From an uncultured bacterium (GTDB lineage Bacteria; Atribacterota; Atribacteria; Atribacterales; Caldatribacteriaceae), in assembly GCA_937922705.1 (NCBI GenBank), contig CALAIW010000009.1:17360-81359 (forward strand): 64,000 nt of DNA, written 5' to 3'. Positions 54,668 to 64,000 of the stretch are shown piece after piece. The position numbers were made by a program, and so were the translations under genes. Every line of letters begins with the position of its first letter. Position 1 is the stretch's first letter. The notes below the pieces were generated by a model that ran no database searches, was not told the DNA's origin, and worked only from the letters and a program-made list of their open reading frames with translations.

Positions 54668-57600
54668 CTGTTTCTTCTCTCATCCCAAGATTTAGAGATA
54701 TCCCATAAATTTTCCGAACTTCCTCGTGATACTCCTGAATGGAACGGATGGACATCCTACCGGTTTTCAAGCGCTCTATGGCGTAGACAGTGGCTTCAGC
54801 TCCAGAGAGGGTTGTCACACAAGGAATGTCACGTATAATAGCTTCTTTTCGAATGACACTACTTTCCTTCTGGGCTTTTCCCCCTGAGGGGGTATTGATG
54901 ATGAGGTGTATTTCCCGGTTCTTTATCATGTCGACAATGTTCGGTCTTCCTTCTCCGACTTTCTTCACCACTTCTACAGGAATACCGTTGTTGCTCAGGA
55001 CCTTTGCGGTTCCCCGCGTGGCAACGATTCGGAAACCAAGATCGTGGAGCTTCTTGGCAAGGAAAATAATTCCCCGCTTATCGCGGTTTTTCACGCTGAT
55101 GAATACTGTTCCGTCAAGCGGTAAGTACGATTGGGCAGCAATTTGGGATTTTGCATAAGCAAGGCCAAAGTCCCAATCAATACCCATAACCTCGCCTGTT
55201 GAGCGCATTTCAGGGCCAAGAACCGGATCAACACCTGGAAACCGGCGGAAGGGGAAGACAGATTCTTTTACAGCAAAGTAAGGGATTTCTATTTCCCTCG
55301 TAAGACCAATATCCCGGAGCGTTCGTCCAGCCATCACCTGAGATGCAAGGCGAGCAAAGGGGATGCCAGTAGCCTTGCTCACAAAAGGTATGGTTCGAGA
55401 TGCTCTCGGATTGACTTCGAGGACATAGATTTCATCATCTTTTACTGCGTACTGAGTATTCATAAGCCCTATGACTTTCAGTTCCTTTGCTAGGGCGTAG
55501 GTGTACTTTTTCACCTCTTCGATGAGATCATCACCCAAGGAAAAGGGAGGAATAACACAGGCGCTGTCACCAGAGTGAATTCCAGCCTCTTCGATATGCT
55601 CCATAATCCCTGCCACAATTGTAAGTTCTCCGTCGCTTATAGCATCTACGTCGATTTCAATAGCGTCTTCGAGAAATTCATCAATAAGCACTGGTCGCCC
55701 AGGTGAAACTTCTACGGCTTGAGAAATGAATTCTTCAAGCTCCTCCTCGCTGTAGATGATCCTCATAGCTCTCCCACCAAGAACATATGACGGTCGGACC
55801 ATAACGGGGTAACCGATGCTTTGGGCAACCTCCCTTGCTTCTTCAAACGACGTGGCTACACCGTTTCGGGGCTGGCGAAGGCCTAATCGTTTTACAAGTT
55901 CCTTAAATCGATCTCGGTCTTCTGCGATGTCAATGCTTTCTGGTGATGTTCCAAGTATAGGAACTCCAGCTCGTTCCAGGTCTTTTGCCAGATTAAGAGG
56001 AGTTTGTCCACCGAGCTGTAGGATAACACCTTCAGGGCGTTCTTTCTCAACAATATTAAGCACATCTTCAATGTAGAGAGGCTCAAAGTAAAGCTTATCG
56101 GAGGTGTCGTAGTCTGTACTCACTGTTTCGGGGTTACTATTGACCATGATGGTCTCGTACCCAAGGTCTCGGAGACCCCAGGTTGCGTGAACACAACAAT
56201 AATCAAACTCGATACCCTGACCGATACGATTTGGCCCTGCTCCTAAGATGATAACTTTCCTTCTCGTACTGGGATTTGCTTCACACTCTTCTTCATATGT
56301 GGAGTAGTAGTATGGAGTTTCTGCTTCAAATTCTGCAGCGCAGGTATCGACTTGCTTATATACAGGCTCTATCCCCATGGCTTTTCTTACTCGTCGAACT
56401 TCCCACTCGTCGGCTTTGAGGAGGCGAGCAATTTGCCGGTCGGAAAAACCAAACTCTTTTGCTCGTCGGAGAAGATCCCTGTCTATGACATGAATGGAGG
56501 GGACTTTTTGCAATTCCCTCTCTACTTCTACAATCTCCTTAATCTGATGAATAAACCAGGGATCAATTTTCGAATACTCGTGTATTTCCTGGACACTCAT
56601 GCCTTCCTTAAGGGCCATCTTCACGTAGAAAATCCGTTCTGGGTTCGGCCGGGTCAGCTTCTCGTAAAGGATTTCCCTGCGTCTTGCCTCCGGAATGGTC
56701 TCCCAACCTTTGATATCTTCAAGGCCACATTTTCCTATTTCCAGAGATCGAAGACCCTTTTGAAGCGCTTCTTTAAAGTTTCGCCCGATAGCCATTGTCT
56801 CTCCAACACTTTTCATGGAGATACCAAGATACGGCTCAGCTTCGGGGAATTTCTCAAACGTAAAGCGAGGAATCTTAACAACGCAGTAATCTAGAGCTGG
56901 CTCGAAACAAGCAGGAGTCTTTTTTGTAATATCGTTTGGAATTTCATCAAGGGTATACCCCACAGCAAGCTTAGCAGCGATTTTTGCTATGGGGAATCCT
57001 GTAGCTTTTGAGGCTAAAGCGGAACTTCGAGACACACGAGGGTTAATCTCGATAATAACCATACGGCCATTTTCAGGATTTACCGCGAATTGTATATTAC
57101 ACCCTCCCGTGTCTACACCAATTTCTCGGATAGCCCGAATGGCATAGTCTCGCATTTTCTGGTACTCTTCATCGGTTAAGGTTTGTGCAGGCGCAACAGT
57201 GATGCTATCCCCAGTATGAACGCCCATAGGATCAAGATTTTCGATAGAGCAAATAATAACGACGTTGTCTTTCCCATCCCGCATCACTTCAAGCTCATAT
57301 TCTTTCCATCCGATAACCGATTCCTCAATAAGGATTTCCCGGATCATACTGCTATCGAGAGCTCGTTGAGCAAGTTCCTCAAATTCTTCAATGTTGTACG
57401 CGATGGCTCCCCCAGTCCCACCAAGAGTGAAACTTGGCCGAATAACAAGGGGAAAGCCAATTTCTCGAGCAACCTCAAGAGCCTCTCGTAGGTTATAAGC
57501 CTGGCCACTTCGAGGGATATCAATGCCAATTTTTATCATGGCTTCCTTAAAGAGTTTCCGATCTTCTGCCTTTTCAATTGCTTCAGGAGAAGCCCCAAGA

Positions 57601-57944
57601 ACTTTAACGCCAAAGCGATCAAGAATACCTCGTTTCTTGAGTTGAACTGTAAGGTTCAATGCTGTTTGTCCTCCAAGAGTGGGCAGGAGCGCATCTGGTC
57701 GTTCCCGCTCGATAATTCTTTCAAGGATTTCAGGCACAAGTGGCTCTATATAGGTTCGGTCAGCCATTTCCGGGTCGGTCATAATGGTTGCGGGATTGCT
57801 ATTCACTAGGATAACCTCATACCCTTCGCTCTTTAAGGCTTTGCACCCTTGAGTCCCTGAATAGTCAAACTCACACGCTTGACCTATAACTATAGGCCCA
57901 GATCCAATAACGAGAATCCTCTTAATGTCCAATCGCTTAGGCAC
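54642..57944 (-). CDS. carB: Carbamoyl phosphate synthase large subunit
   Basis: CarB makes carbamoyl phosphate from ammonia, bicarbonate and two ATP for pyrimidine and arginine synthesis. The 1100-residue protein has two ATP-grasp halves ([19 protein letters not shown] at the start, [17 protein letters not shown] near 555), an oligomerisation middle, and the C-terminal MGS-like regulatory domain ([12 protein letters not shown] onward). The GTG start overlaps carA by eight bases. Confidence 0.97.
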   Translation of the reverse strand: MPKRLDIKRILVIGSGPIVIGQACEFDYSGTQGCKALKSEGYEVILVNSNPATIMTDPEMADRTYIEPLVPEILERIIERERPDALLPTLGGQTALNLTVQLKKRGILDRFGVKVLGASPEAIEKAEDRKLFKEAMIKIGIDIPRSGQAYNLREALEVAREIGFPLVIRPSFTLGGTGGAIAYNIEEFEELAQRALDSSMIREILIEESVIGWKEYELEVMRDGKDNVVIICSIENLDPMGVHTGDSITVAPAQTLTDEEYQKMRDYAIRAIREIGVDTGGCNIQFAVNPENGRMVIIEINPRVSRSSALASKATGFPIAKIAAKLAVGYTLDEIPNDITKKTPACFEPALDYCVVKIPRFTFEKFPEAEPYLGISMKSVGETMAIGRNFKEALQKGLRSLEIGKCGLEDIKGWETIPEARRREILYEKLTRPNPERIFYVKMALKEGMSVQEIHEYSKIDPWFIHQIKEIVEVERELQKVPSIHVIDRDLLRRAKEFGFSDRQIARLLKADEWEVRRVRKAMGIEPVYKQVDTCAAEFEAETPYYYSTYEEECEANPSTRRKVIILGAGPNRIGQGIEFDYCCVHATWGLRDLGYETIMVNSNPETVSTDYDTSDKLYFEPLYIEDVLNIVEKERPEGVILQLGGQTPLNLAKDLERAGVPILGTSPESIDIAEDRDRFKELVKRLGLRQPRNGVATSFEEAREVAQSIGYPVMVRPSYVLGGRAMRIIYSEEELEEFISQAVEVSPGRPVLIDEFLEDAIEIDVDAISDGELTIVAGIMEHIEEAGIHSGDSACVIPPFSLGDDLIEEVKKYTYALAKELKVIGLMNTQYAVKDDEIYVLEVNPRASRTIPFVSKATGIPFARLASQVMAGRTLRDIGLTREIEIPYFAVKESVFPFRRFPGVDPVLGPEMRSTGEVMGIDWDFGLAYAKSQIAAQSYLPLDGTVFISVKNRDKRGIIFLAKKLHDLGFRIVATRGTAKVLSNNGIPVEVVKKVGEGRPNIVDMIKNREIHLIINTPSGGKAQKESSVIRKEAIIRDIPCVTTLSGAEATVYAIERLKTGRMSIRSIQEYHEEVRKIYGISLNLGMREETVALGEPSS

Positions 57945-59016
57945 GGCACTCCTCCACCACTCTTATGAAGCGGTCAAAAAGGTAGGTGGTATCATGTGGT
58001 CCCGGGCGGGCTTCCGGGTGAAACTGTACGGAAAAGAGAGGGAGTTCTCGGTGAGCGATTCCTTCAAGGGTATGGTCATTCAGGTTTATATGTGTAATTT
58101 CTACCGTATTTGGCAAAGTATCGATGTCAACAGCAAAGCCGTGGTTTTGCGTGGTAATTGCTACCCATCCTGTCCGAAGGTCCTTTACTGGATGGTTACC
58201 TCCATGGTGACCAAACTTGAGTTTGAAGGTCCTTGCTCCTAAGGCTTGAGCGATAACTTGGTGCCCAAGGCAAATACCAAACACTGGAGTTTTTCCCATC
58301 ACCTTTCGAACAAATTCTACAACGTAGGGTAATGCTGCAGGATCACCAGGACCATTGGAGAGAAGGATACCATCAGGTTTTTCTGCAAGTATGTCTTCTG
58401 CTTGAGTAAAGGCAGGATACACAACGACACGACAATTACGTTTAGCAAGTTCCCTAAGAATACCAAATTTAACCCCGCAATCAAGAACTGCAATAGTATA
58501 ATTCCCCTCTTCATTCCATACGTATGGTTTCGTAGTGGTGACTTTTTGCACAAGGTCTTGTCCTACCATTTCAGGAACACGTTGTGCCTTCTCTACCAGA
58601 GACACAGGATCAAGGTCGATGCAGGACATTACAGCTCGCATAGCACCCTTTTCCCTAATGTGACGCGTCAAAGCTCGAGTGTCAATGCGCTCAAGTCCCA
58701 TAATGCCGTAACGATTCAAATACTCGTCAAGGCTTTCTTTGGCTCTCCAACTGCTGTAAAGAGAGCTTTTCTCCCGGACGATAAAACCTTCTACCTGTGG
58801 TTTGGCTGATTCTACGTCTTCCTCATTAACCCCATAGTTCCCAATAAGCGGATAGGTCATGACTACAATCTGGCCTTTGTAAGAGGGATCGGTGAGGATT
58901 TCCTGGTAGCCAGTCATGCTGGTATTGAAAACGACTTCTCCACTTACTTCTCCTGCAGCGCCAAACGCGTAGCCCCAGAAAACTCGTCCGTCTTCTAAGG
59001 CAAGTAGAGCCCTCAA
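57937..59016 (-). CDS. carA: Carbamoyl phosphate synthase small subunit
   Basis: CarA is the glutamine amidotransferase subunit. The 359-residue protein has an N-terminal CarA domain ([17 protein letters not shown]) and a class I GATase with the Cys nucleophile in [14 protein letters not shown], plus the His/Glu near [15 protein letters not shown] 59016 is selected from the GAGGG seven to ten bases upstream. It overlaps carB and lies 16 bases from the radical SAM gene. Confidence 0.96.
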   Translation of the reverse strand: MRALLALEDGRVFWGYAFGAAGEVSGEVVFNTSMTGYQEILTDPSYKGQIVVMTYPLIGNYGVNEEDVESAKPQVEGFIVREKSSLYSSWRAKESLDEYLNRYGIMGLERIDTRALTRHIREKGAMRAVMSCIDLDPVSLVEKAQRVPEMVGQDLVQKVTTTKPYVWNEEGNYTIAVLDCGVKFGILRELAKRNCRVVVYPAFTQAEDILAEKPDGILLSNGPGDPAALPYVVEFVRKVMGKTPVFGICLGHQVIAQALGARTFKLKFGHHGGNHPVKDLRTGWVAITTQNHGFAVDIDTLPNTVEITHINLNDHTLEGIAHRELPLFSVQFHPEARPGPHDTTYLFDRFIRVVEECRA

Positions 59017-59032
59017 CAGTAACACCCTCTGC

Positions 59033-60346
59033 CTAATATACCACACTTGTCAAGGGGTTAGGGTTTCTTTCTGGAACGCTTTTGGGATGCGAGGCCACCC
59101 AATGGTAATAGAGACTCGCAGGAAGGAAGTAGTAAAGGTAACGCCAATTTCGAAGAAGTCGTCGAGCAATACGGGGGAGAGAGTAAAACTTTTGAAAAAC
59201 AAAGTTATACCCTTCCTGGAGTTCCTTTGGAGTCATTTTTGCTGGCTGATATACTACGTGGGCGAAATCGTACTTCGACCAATCGAAAGAGAAAATACGC
59301 CCTTGGGCTTTCAGTTTATCAAAGACTTCCGTTCCCGGGAGAGGCGTGAGAATCGAAAACTGGGCAAAGTCAACCTTTGTGTCTTCGATAAATTGGAGGG
59401 TTCGCCGGAAGACACTTATGTCATCCTCGTCAAACCCAAAAACGAAGGAACCTATGACCATGATGCCATGTTTATGAAAACGTTCGATGAGTTTCCGGTA
59501 TTGGTCTACTCGGTGGAAGGATTTGTGCATGTCTTTTAGATTTTCCTCGTTCACCGATTCAAATCCAACAAAAAGCGCAATGCATCCACTCTGAGAAGCA
59601 AGCTGCAGAAGTTTTTCGTCCTCTGCCATGCGAAGTGTTCCTTGGCTCACCCACTTTCTCCGAAGAGGGATAAGGGATTGAAAGAGTTCCCTTGAGTATG
59701 CTGGATTTCCTACAATGTTATCGTCGAGGAAACCAATCATCTGAACAGGGTACTGTCTGATCTCTTCAATAACCTCCTCAACCGGGCGGTGACGGTATTT
59801 CCTTCCCATAAAGGTAGAAACAGAACAGAATCCACATGCATGAGGACAACCCCTTGTTGTTTGGAAAACGTGTTTGAGAAGATACCTCCCTCGGAGGAGG
59901 TCAAGTCGCGAATGAGGGAGTCCAGAAAGAGAAGGGAAATCGTCCCTCTGGTAGAATGGTTGCAGTTCTCCTCGTTCACAGTCTTCAAGAAGCCTTTCCC
60001 AAAGACCCTCTGCTTCTCCAATGACCACGCTATCAGCATGTTCTTTTGCCTCTTGCGGTAAGGCTGTAGGGTGGATGCCTCCAAGAACCACCCTTACACC
60101 ACGCTTTCTGAACTCGTCGGCAATGTGATAAGCCCGGATTGCAGTTGCGCTCATCACTGTGATTCCAACAAGGTCATAAGGCTCGTTGAAGTCTATGTCT
60201 TCAATTCTTTCGTCGACTATTCGGACTTCGTGGTGTGGTGGGGTTAAGGCAGCAATAAGCGGGAGGCTCGCTTGAGGGAACGGAACATACCACATTTTTC
60301 TTCGGCGCGGCGCGTTTGGATCAGGAGCAACAAGAAGAATTCTCAA
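59033..60346 (-). CDS. B12-binding-domain radical SAM protein
   Basis: The 437-residue protein has an N-terminal cobalamin-binding domain (about 1-140: [38 protein letters not shown]) and a radical SAM core with [14 protein letters not shown] (three Cys for the cluster). Such enzymes methylate or otherwise modify unactivated carbons, and related members act in hopanoid and tetrapyrrole pathways. The substrate is unknown. TTG 60346 has AAAGGGG upstream. It leads the carA-carB block. Confidence 0.88.
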   Translation of the reverse strand: MRILLVAPDPNAPRRRKMWYVPFPQASLPLIAALTPPHHEVRIVDERIEDIDFNEPYDLVGITVMSATAIRAYHIADEFRKRGVRVVLGGIHPTALPQEAKEHADSVVIGEAEGLWERLLEDCERGELQPFYQRDDFPSLSGLPHSRLDLLRGRYLLKHVFQTTRGCPHACGFCSVSTFMGRKYRHRPVEEVIEEIRQYPVQMIGFLDDNIVGNPAYSRELFQSLIPLRRKWVSQGTLRMAEDEKLLQLASQSGCIALFVGFESVNEENLKDMHKSFHRVDQYRKLIERFHKHGIMVIGSFVFGFDEDDISVFRRTLQFIEDTKVDFAQFSILTPLPGTEVFDKLKAQGRIFSFDWSKYDFAHVVYQPAKMTPKELQEGYNFVFQKFYSLPRIARRLLRNWRYLYYFLPASLYYHWVASHPKSVPERNPNPLTSVVY

Positions 60347-60377
60347 GGTAAACCCCTTTCTTTCTTAACTTCGTAAC

Positions 60378-60407
60378 ATTATACACCACTTTCTGTGCTA
60401 CAATGAA
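60378..60407 (-). promoter_or_regulatory. Promoter of the B12-radical SAM and carAB genes
   Basis: On the minus strand a consensus -10 TATAAT (60383-60378) follows a weak -35 TTCATT (60407-60402) at an 18-base spacing. The elements interleave with the opposite nfeD promoter, so the two promoters may compete. Confidence 0.55.
60399..60404 (+). promoter_or_regulatory. Extended -10 element of the nfeD gene
   Basis: TACAAT (60399-60404) is preceded by TG plus one base, an extended -10. The start codon lies only about ten bases downstream and no Shine-Dalgarno is present, so the transcript would begin at or next to the start codon. Confidence 0.5.
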
Positions 60408-60413
60408 GTTGTG

Positions 60414-61640
60414 ATGAAAAGTTTGTGGGTTATTACTTTTGTGGTCATTTGTGCAATAATCCCCTTCCTCTGCGAGGCTCAGGAGGTTCTTGGGGGAAGG
60501 ATTACGGGTATTATTACCCCCGTTGTGGAAGAATTCATAAATCGGGTTCTTGAAAGAGCAGAGGATGAAGGTGCACAAAGTGTACTTTTCCTCCTTGATA
60601 CTCCTGGTGGTCTTGCAGAGTCCATGCGAAGTATTGTTCAGAAAATACTCCGTTCCTCGGTGCCAGTCATAGTGTATGTCTATCCCCAAGGTGCGCGAGC
60701 AGCTTCAGCAGGAAGCTTTCTTGTGCTTGCTGCGCACCATGCGTTTATGAGTCCAAACACTACTATTGGTGCAGCACATCCCGTAACTGTTGAGGGACAA
60801 GCAGTAAGCGAAAAAGTGGTTAGTGATATGGCATCTTTTGCTCGCTCTCTTGCTGCAAGTAGGAATCGCAATCCTGAGGTGGCAGAAAAAATGGTTCGTG
60901 AAAGTCTTTCGCTTACCGAAAGAGAAGCATTAAAGGAGGGTCTTATTGAGGGAATTTGTACCTCCCCTGAAGAGGTGCTTTCAAAGCTTGGTGTGTCTAA
61001 CGTACCCATTGTATGGATGGAAATGTCGGGAAAGGAAAGGTTCCTCCAGTTTCTTGTCAATCCCAACCTGGCGTATATTTTCCTCGTCCTTGGTGTGCTT
61101 GGATTAATTTTTGAACTCTCGAATCCTGGAGTCATAGTTCCAGGTGTCTTTGGAAGCATACTCCTTCTCCTCTCCCTGTACGCCTTTTCGCTGCTTCCTA
61201 CAAACTGGAGCGGCATTGTGCTCCTCCTTCTTGGCTTTCTTTTTCTTGTTCTGGATCTTTTTGTTACCCCAGGAATTGGAGTGCTTACCGCTGGTGGAGC
61301 AATTGCCCTTCTCCTTGGTTCAGTGATGGTCTTTACGCCCCGTGGGGCTATTCGAGTTTCTCTTGGGGTCATACTCGCCGTTGTAGGAAGCGTTGTGGCC
61401 TTCTTTGCTTTTGCACTTGCTATGGCTTTTCGAGCCCATAGAAGAAAGGCCACGACTGGTCTTGAGTCTATAGTGGGGAAGGTAGGCGTTGCTCGGGAGA
61501 ATCTCTCCCCTGAGGGATTTGTGGTGGTGGATGGAGAGCTGTGGTGGGCTCGAACACAAAACCCGGTTTGTAAGGGAGAAAAGGTGGTTATCATTAAGAA
61601 GGAAGGAGCGACACTTATTGTGGACAAAAAGGAGGGATGA
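60414..61640 (+). CDS. NfeD-family membrane-bound serine protease
   Basis: The 408-residue protein has a signal peptide (about 1-22), a ClpP-like protease domain with Ser98 in AASAGSF and Lys134 as the likely dyad, four hydrophobic helices (about 205-350), and a small OB-fold C-terminal domain. It should cleave the C-terminus of the stomatin partner encoded next. ATG 60414 or GTG 60411 are the possible starts; neither has a Shine-Dalgarno. Confidence 0.92.
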   Translation: MKSLWVITFVVICAIIPFLCEAQEVLGGRITGIITPVVEEFINRVLERAEDEGAQSVLFLLDTPGGLAESMRSIVQKILRSSVPVIVYVYPQGARAASAGSFLVLAAHHAFMSPNTTIGAAHPVTVEGQAVSEKVVSDMASFARSLAASRNRNPEVAEKMVRESLSLTEREALKEGLIEGICTSPEEVLSKLGVSNVPIVWMEMSGKERFLQFLVNPNLAYIFLVLGVLGLIFELSNPGVIVPGVFGSILLLLSLYAFSLLPTNWSGIVLLLLGFLFLVLDLFVTPGIGVLTAGGAIALLLGSVMVFTPRGAIRVSLGVILAVVGSVVAFFAFALAMAFRAHRRKATTGLESIVGKVGVARENLSPEGFVVVDGELWWARTQNPVCKGEKVVIIKKEGATLIVDKKEG

Positions 61641-61642
61641 CC

Positions 61643-62383
61643 ATGGTTATTGTAGGAACTATCATTATCATTGCGCTCATTTTCTTTCTTGCTTCTATCC
61701 GAGTAGTGCGAGAATACGAACGAGGGGTTATTTTTCGCTTGGGGCGACTCGTGGGGGCAAAAGGACCGGGGCTCTTTTTTATTATCCCTTTCATTGACCA
61801 ACTCGTAAGAGTTGACCTTCGAGTGGTCACAATGGATGTACCGAAACAGGAGCTTATTACTCGAGACAACGTTCCTGTAACCGTGGATGCTGTGGTGTAC
61901 TTTCGAGTTATGAGTCCAGAGGATGCGGTAACCAAGGTTGAAAACTACATTACTGCAACGTCTCTTATTTCTCAAACGACTTTGCGCAGTGTCGTTGGGC
62001 AATCAGAGCTTGACGAGCTTCTCATTCACAGGGACAAAATCAACGAGTCGCTCCAGCGAATTATCGATGAAAAAACCGATCCTTGGGGTATTAAAGTCTC
62101 TGCAGTGGAGATTAAAGAAGTTACGCTTCCTGAGGAGCTTAAAAGGGCGATGGCTCGCCAAGCTGAGACAGAAAGAGAACGACGGGCTAAGATTATTAAC
62201 GCCGAAGGCGAATTTCAAGCAGCAGAAAAGCTTTCTCAAGCAGCGCGCATTATTGCAGAGAACCCTATTGCCCTGCAGCTTCGTTACTTGCAGACTTTAA
62301 GTGATATTTCCGCCGAAAATGCCACAACGATCGTTTTTCCTCTTCCTATTGAACTTTTCGAAGTGTTTCGGAAAAAGGAGTAA
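61643..62383 (+). CDS. SPFH/band 7 protein, stomatin (slipin) type
   Basis: The 246-residue protein has an N-terminal membrane helix (about 3-20), the band 7 domain ([49 protein letters not shown] in parts), and a helical region with [19 protein letters not shown]. It forms membrane microdomain scaffolds with the upstream NfeD protease. The GGAGG at 61631-61635 favours ATG 61643 over ATG 61637. It ends six bases from a converging flavin reductase gene. Confidence 0.93.
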   Translation: MVIVGTIIIIALIFFLASIRVVREYERGVIFRLGRLVGAKGPGLFFIIPFIDQLVRVDLRVVTMDVPKQELITRDNVPVTVDAVVYFRVMSPEDAVTKVENYITATSLISQTTLRSVVGQSELDELLIHRDKINESLQRIIDEKTDPWGIKVSAVEIKEVTLPEELKRAMARQAETERERRAKIINAEGEFQAAEKLSQAARIIAENPIALQLRYLQTLSDISAENATTIVFPLPIELFEVFRKKE

Positions 62384-62389
62384 AAACCT

Positions 62390-62914
62390 TTAAAAGTCCT
62401 TTCGTTTCCAAGTGGCCTGAATTTCGCCAAAGTACACTGTGTGGTAGTCGTTGCTCTCATAGTAAGCTTCTTGGATAGGAGCCGTTAAAGCTTCCGGTTT
62501 AATATGAGTTTTGGCTACCACTACACATTGGAAGCTTGCGATACATTCACCAATTGATGGAACAGGAAAAGCCTCGAGGTACACAGGAGTCAGTGCGCAA
62601 TGTACGAATTTATTCATAGTACGCCCAGAGTACCTCCCGCAATCTGCCACAGCTTGAGAGAGATCCAGGGAGGGAACATTTACGGTAAAAAAGGGGTTTT
62701 CTTCAAGAAGGGAATGCGTGAAACGAGAAGGACGCACGAGCACTGCGGCTATTGGTTTTCCCCATACAGTACCAAAGAGTATCCATCCAATAGTCATGGC
62801 ATTAATCTGCCCAGTATCTCTCTTATGACTAACAAGGAGCAGCCCTCCTACCTTATCGATAGCGCGCAATGCTTCGGCGAAAATTTCGTTCCAAGATACT
62901 TTTTCAAAATTCAT
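62390..62914 (-). CDS. Flavin reductase-like, FMN-binding protein
   Basis: The 174-residue protein has the split-barrel flavin reductase fold: LLLVSHKRDTGQINAMTIGW with the FMN-binding threonine region, GKPIAAVLVRPSRFTHSLLEENPFFTVNV in parts, and FPVPSIGECIASFQC. It may be an NAD(P)H-dependent FMN reductase or an electron partner. A GGGAGGTG lies upstream of the ATG. It is divergent from the radical SAM gene with a 31-base gap. Confidence 0.82.
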   Translation of the reverse strand: MNFEKVSWNEIFAEALRAIDKVGGLLLVSHKRDTGQINAMTIGWILFGTVWGKPIAAVLVRPSRFTHSLLEENPFFTVNVPSLDLSQAVADCGRYSGRTMNKFVHCALTPVYLEAFPVPSIGECIASFQCVVVAKTHIKPEALTAPIQEAYYESNDYHTVYFGEIQATWKRKDF

Positions 62915-62945
62915 CGTATTTGCACCTCCCGTAAGGAGTATCCCT

Positions 62946-63797
62946 ATGCGAGTGTTACGTTTTTTTGACCCATGGAAAGGAGAACTTTGTACCTGTCCCC
63001 CTAAGTATACCTTGAATCCGTATACAGGTTGCGCTCATCGCTGCCTTTACTGCTATATTTCTTCCTTCATTCCGCGGGCTTTTGAGGTACGAGAAAAACC
63101 CCCTTTTTTCTCTGCTCTTATTAAGGATCTGAGAGAGTGCGACAAAAGTCTTTATCTCTCGCTTTCTAACTCGTCGGATCCTTATCCACCGGTAGAAAGA
63201 GAACGAGGGATTACCCAGAAAGTTCTCGAGCTTTGCCGTAGTGAAGGCATGCCTGTTCTTATTCTCACCAAATCTCCCCTCGTTCTTCGAGATGCAGGCC
63301 TTCTTTCTAAAATGCAAGCCGTAGTAAGTATGACAGTTACTACTCCTGACAGAGCGAAAGCGCAACTTCTTGAGCCTGGTGCACCTTCGCCTCAAGAACG
63401 TCTCCATGCTTGTGCTCTCCTTGCTCAGAGAGGCATTCCTGTTGTACTTCGAATAGACCCTATCATCCCAGGAATCAACGACTCTCCCGAGGAGTGGCTG
63501 CAACTTCTTAAAGAAGCTGCTCCTTACGCAAAGCAGATCATCGCTTCTACTTTGAAGCTCCGGTGGGATACAGCAAAGCGACTTTCTCGTGTTTTTCCCA
63601 AGTTTCAAAAAACCTTGCCGTTCTACTCCGAAAAAAGAGGAAACAGTCTCTATCTTGAGAGAAGAATTCGTTTTACACTCCTCTCGTCCCTTCGAGAGAT
63701 TGTTCACTCTTTCTCCCTTCCTTTTTCCACATGTCGTGAAGGCTTTCTTGAGCTCAACGATTGTAAATGTGATGGGAGTGAGTTCCTCAATCAATGA
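62946..63797 (+). CDS. Radical SAM protein, SPL-like
   Basis: The 283-residue protein has the radical SAM motif NPYTGCAHRCLYCY near residues 25-38, with two extra cysteines just before (CTCPPKY), and the SLSNSSDPYPPVERERG and TKSPLVLRDAGLL motifs of the spore-photoproduct-lyase-like and Rv2578c-like group. Its substrate is unknown; DNA damage repair is the guess for the group. AAGGAG precedes ATG 62946. It ends overlapping the 3' end of a converging gene. Confidence 0.85.
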   Translation: MRVLRFFDPWKGELCTCPPKYTLNPYTGCAHRCLYCYISSFIPRAFEVREKPPFFSALIKDLRECDKSLYLSLSNSSDPYPPVERERGITQKVLELCRSEGMPVLILTKSPLVLRDAGLLSKMQAVVSMTVTTPDRAKAQLLEPGAPSPQERLHACALLAQRGIPVVLRIDPIIPGINDSPEEWLQLLKEAAPYAKQIIASTLKLRWDTAKRLSRVFPKFQKTLPFYSEKRGNSLYLERRIRFTLLSSLREIVHSFSLPFSTCREGFLELNDCKCDGSEFLNQ

Positions 63798-64000
63798 GAT
63801 GCTCAATATCCAGCAAGACAATATCTTCCCTGCTATAGAAACTCTCGAACCTCTCTTCTACCGTTTCTACAATAGCTACGGTGAGCTCTTTCATGAGATC
63901 AACATCTCTGGGCTTTTCAAGGAGCTGTCCGTTAGGGTCCCGTATGACTCGAACTACTGGGCGGATAGGAAGACCCTCATTTAGGCGAACCACAACGGCA
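63787..64000 (-). CDS. C-terminal fragment, possible HD-domain phosphohydrolase
   Basis: Only the 3' end of this gene lies in the window; the reading frame is open to the last base, and at least 70 codons are present. The segment VVRLNEGLPIRPVVRVIRD followed by GQLLEKPRDVDL resembles the C-terminal tail found in some HD or HD-GYP domain proteins, but the catalytic part is off the window. It overlaps the radical SAM gene's stop by 11 bases. Confidence 0.35.
   Translation of the reverse strand, partial: AVVVRLNEGLPIRPVVRVIRDPNGQLLEKPRDVDLMKELTVAIVETVEERFESFYSREDIVLLDIEHLID

Noticed and set aside
60680-62002. A 440-codon open frame on the minus strand opposite nfeD and the stomatin gene
   Set aside because: It lies entirely opposite two well-conserved genes, has a low-complexity Ser/Thr/Pro/Arg composition and shows no recognisable motif.
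62955-63821. A 288-codon minus-strand frame opposite the SPL-like gene
   Set aside because: The plus strand has the complete radical SAM motif; the minus frame has no features.
1-64000. CRISPR arrays, insertion sequences, prophage genes and tRNA genes
   Set aside because: No regularly spaced repeats, transposase motifs, phage structural genes or cloverleaf-like segments were recognised on either strand.

Overview
The window is a dense bacterial chromosome segment of moderate G+C. It carries housekeeping genes for translation, isoprenoid precursor synthesis, membrane lipids, RNA decay, DNA repair and pyrimidine synthesis. Two different 2-oxoacid:ferredoxin oxidoreductases and several radical SAM enzymes point to an anaerobe. 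The non-mevalonate isoprenoid genes, UppS, CdsA, EPSP synthase, SpoVS, RNase Y/YmdB, HslUV and DUF1844 point to a deep-branching or Gram-positive-like lineage. My best guess is Atribacterota or a neighbour such as Thermotogota or Synergistota, probably thermophilic. This is inference from gene content only; there is no rRNA in the window. I saw no tRNA or rRNA genes, IS elements, prophage or CRISPR.

Region 1 (1-21443, + strand) is an almost gapless array: recN, a P-loop ATPase, a four-subunit 2-oxoacid:ferredoxin oxidoreductase, a CBS/ACT protein, a NUDIX hydrolase, phosphopentomutase and purine nucleoside phosphorylase, a DHH-CBS-tRNA nucleotidyltransferase fusion, trpS, an scpA-like gene, scpB, an rluB-type pseudouridine synthase, a cobalamin adenosyltransferase, aroH, aroA, cmk, ispH, der, a Xer recombinase, hslV and hslU. 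Region 2 (21444-32166, + strand) has its own promoter and structured leader before rpsB. It continues through tsf, pyrH, frr, uppS, cdsA, dxr, rseP, ispG, proS, a glycosyltransferase and hflX.

Region 3 (32199-47320, - strand) reads, in transcription order: rpsO, pnp, ftsK, a RodZ-like HTH gene, rimO, cinA, thpR, recA, recX, rny, ymdB, spoVS, a strong terminator, then miaB, miaA and a DUF1844 gene. It joins RNA decay (PNPase, RNase Y, YmdB) with recombination and both methylthiotransferases (RimO, MiaB).

Region 4 (47464-51232, + strand) is a sugar-type ABC importer (binding protein and two permeases) ending in a universal stress protein, with no ATPase gene. Region 5 (51263-60346, - strand) reads, in transcription order: a B12-binding radical SAM protein, carA, carB, an MscS channel, then a fused-subunit 2-oxoacid:ferredoxin oxidoreductase (korA, korB). 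Region 6 (60414-64000) holds an NfeD/stomatin pair (+), a flavin reductase (-), an SPL-like radical SAM enzyme (+) and the 3' end of an unidentified gene (-).

No single stretch looks like an obviously new multi-gene system. The most interesting items are: a P-loop ATPase lacking the MinD signature lysine attached to the oxidoreductase operon; a compact prolyl-tRNA synthetase with a zinc-ribbon-like cysteine cluster where the editing domain usually sits; a 32-bp perfect palindrome inside ftsK; a 38-bp palindrome that contains the stop codons of two converging genes; a putative leaderless nfeD transcript; and an ABC operon with a universal stress protein in place of its ATPase. No gene-free stretch reaches 300 bp; the longest is the 143-bp rpsO/ABC promoter region.
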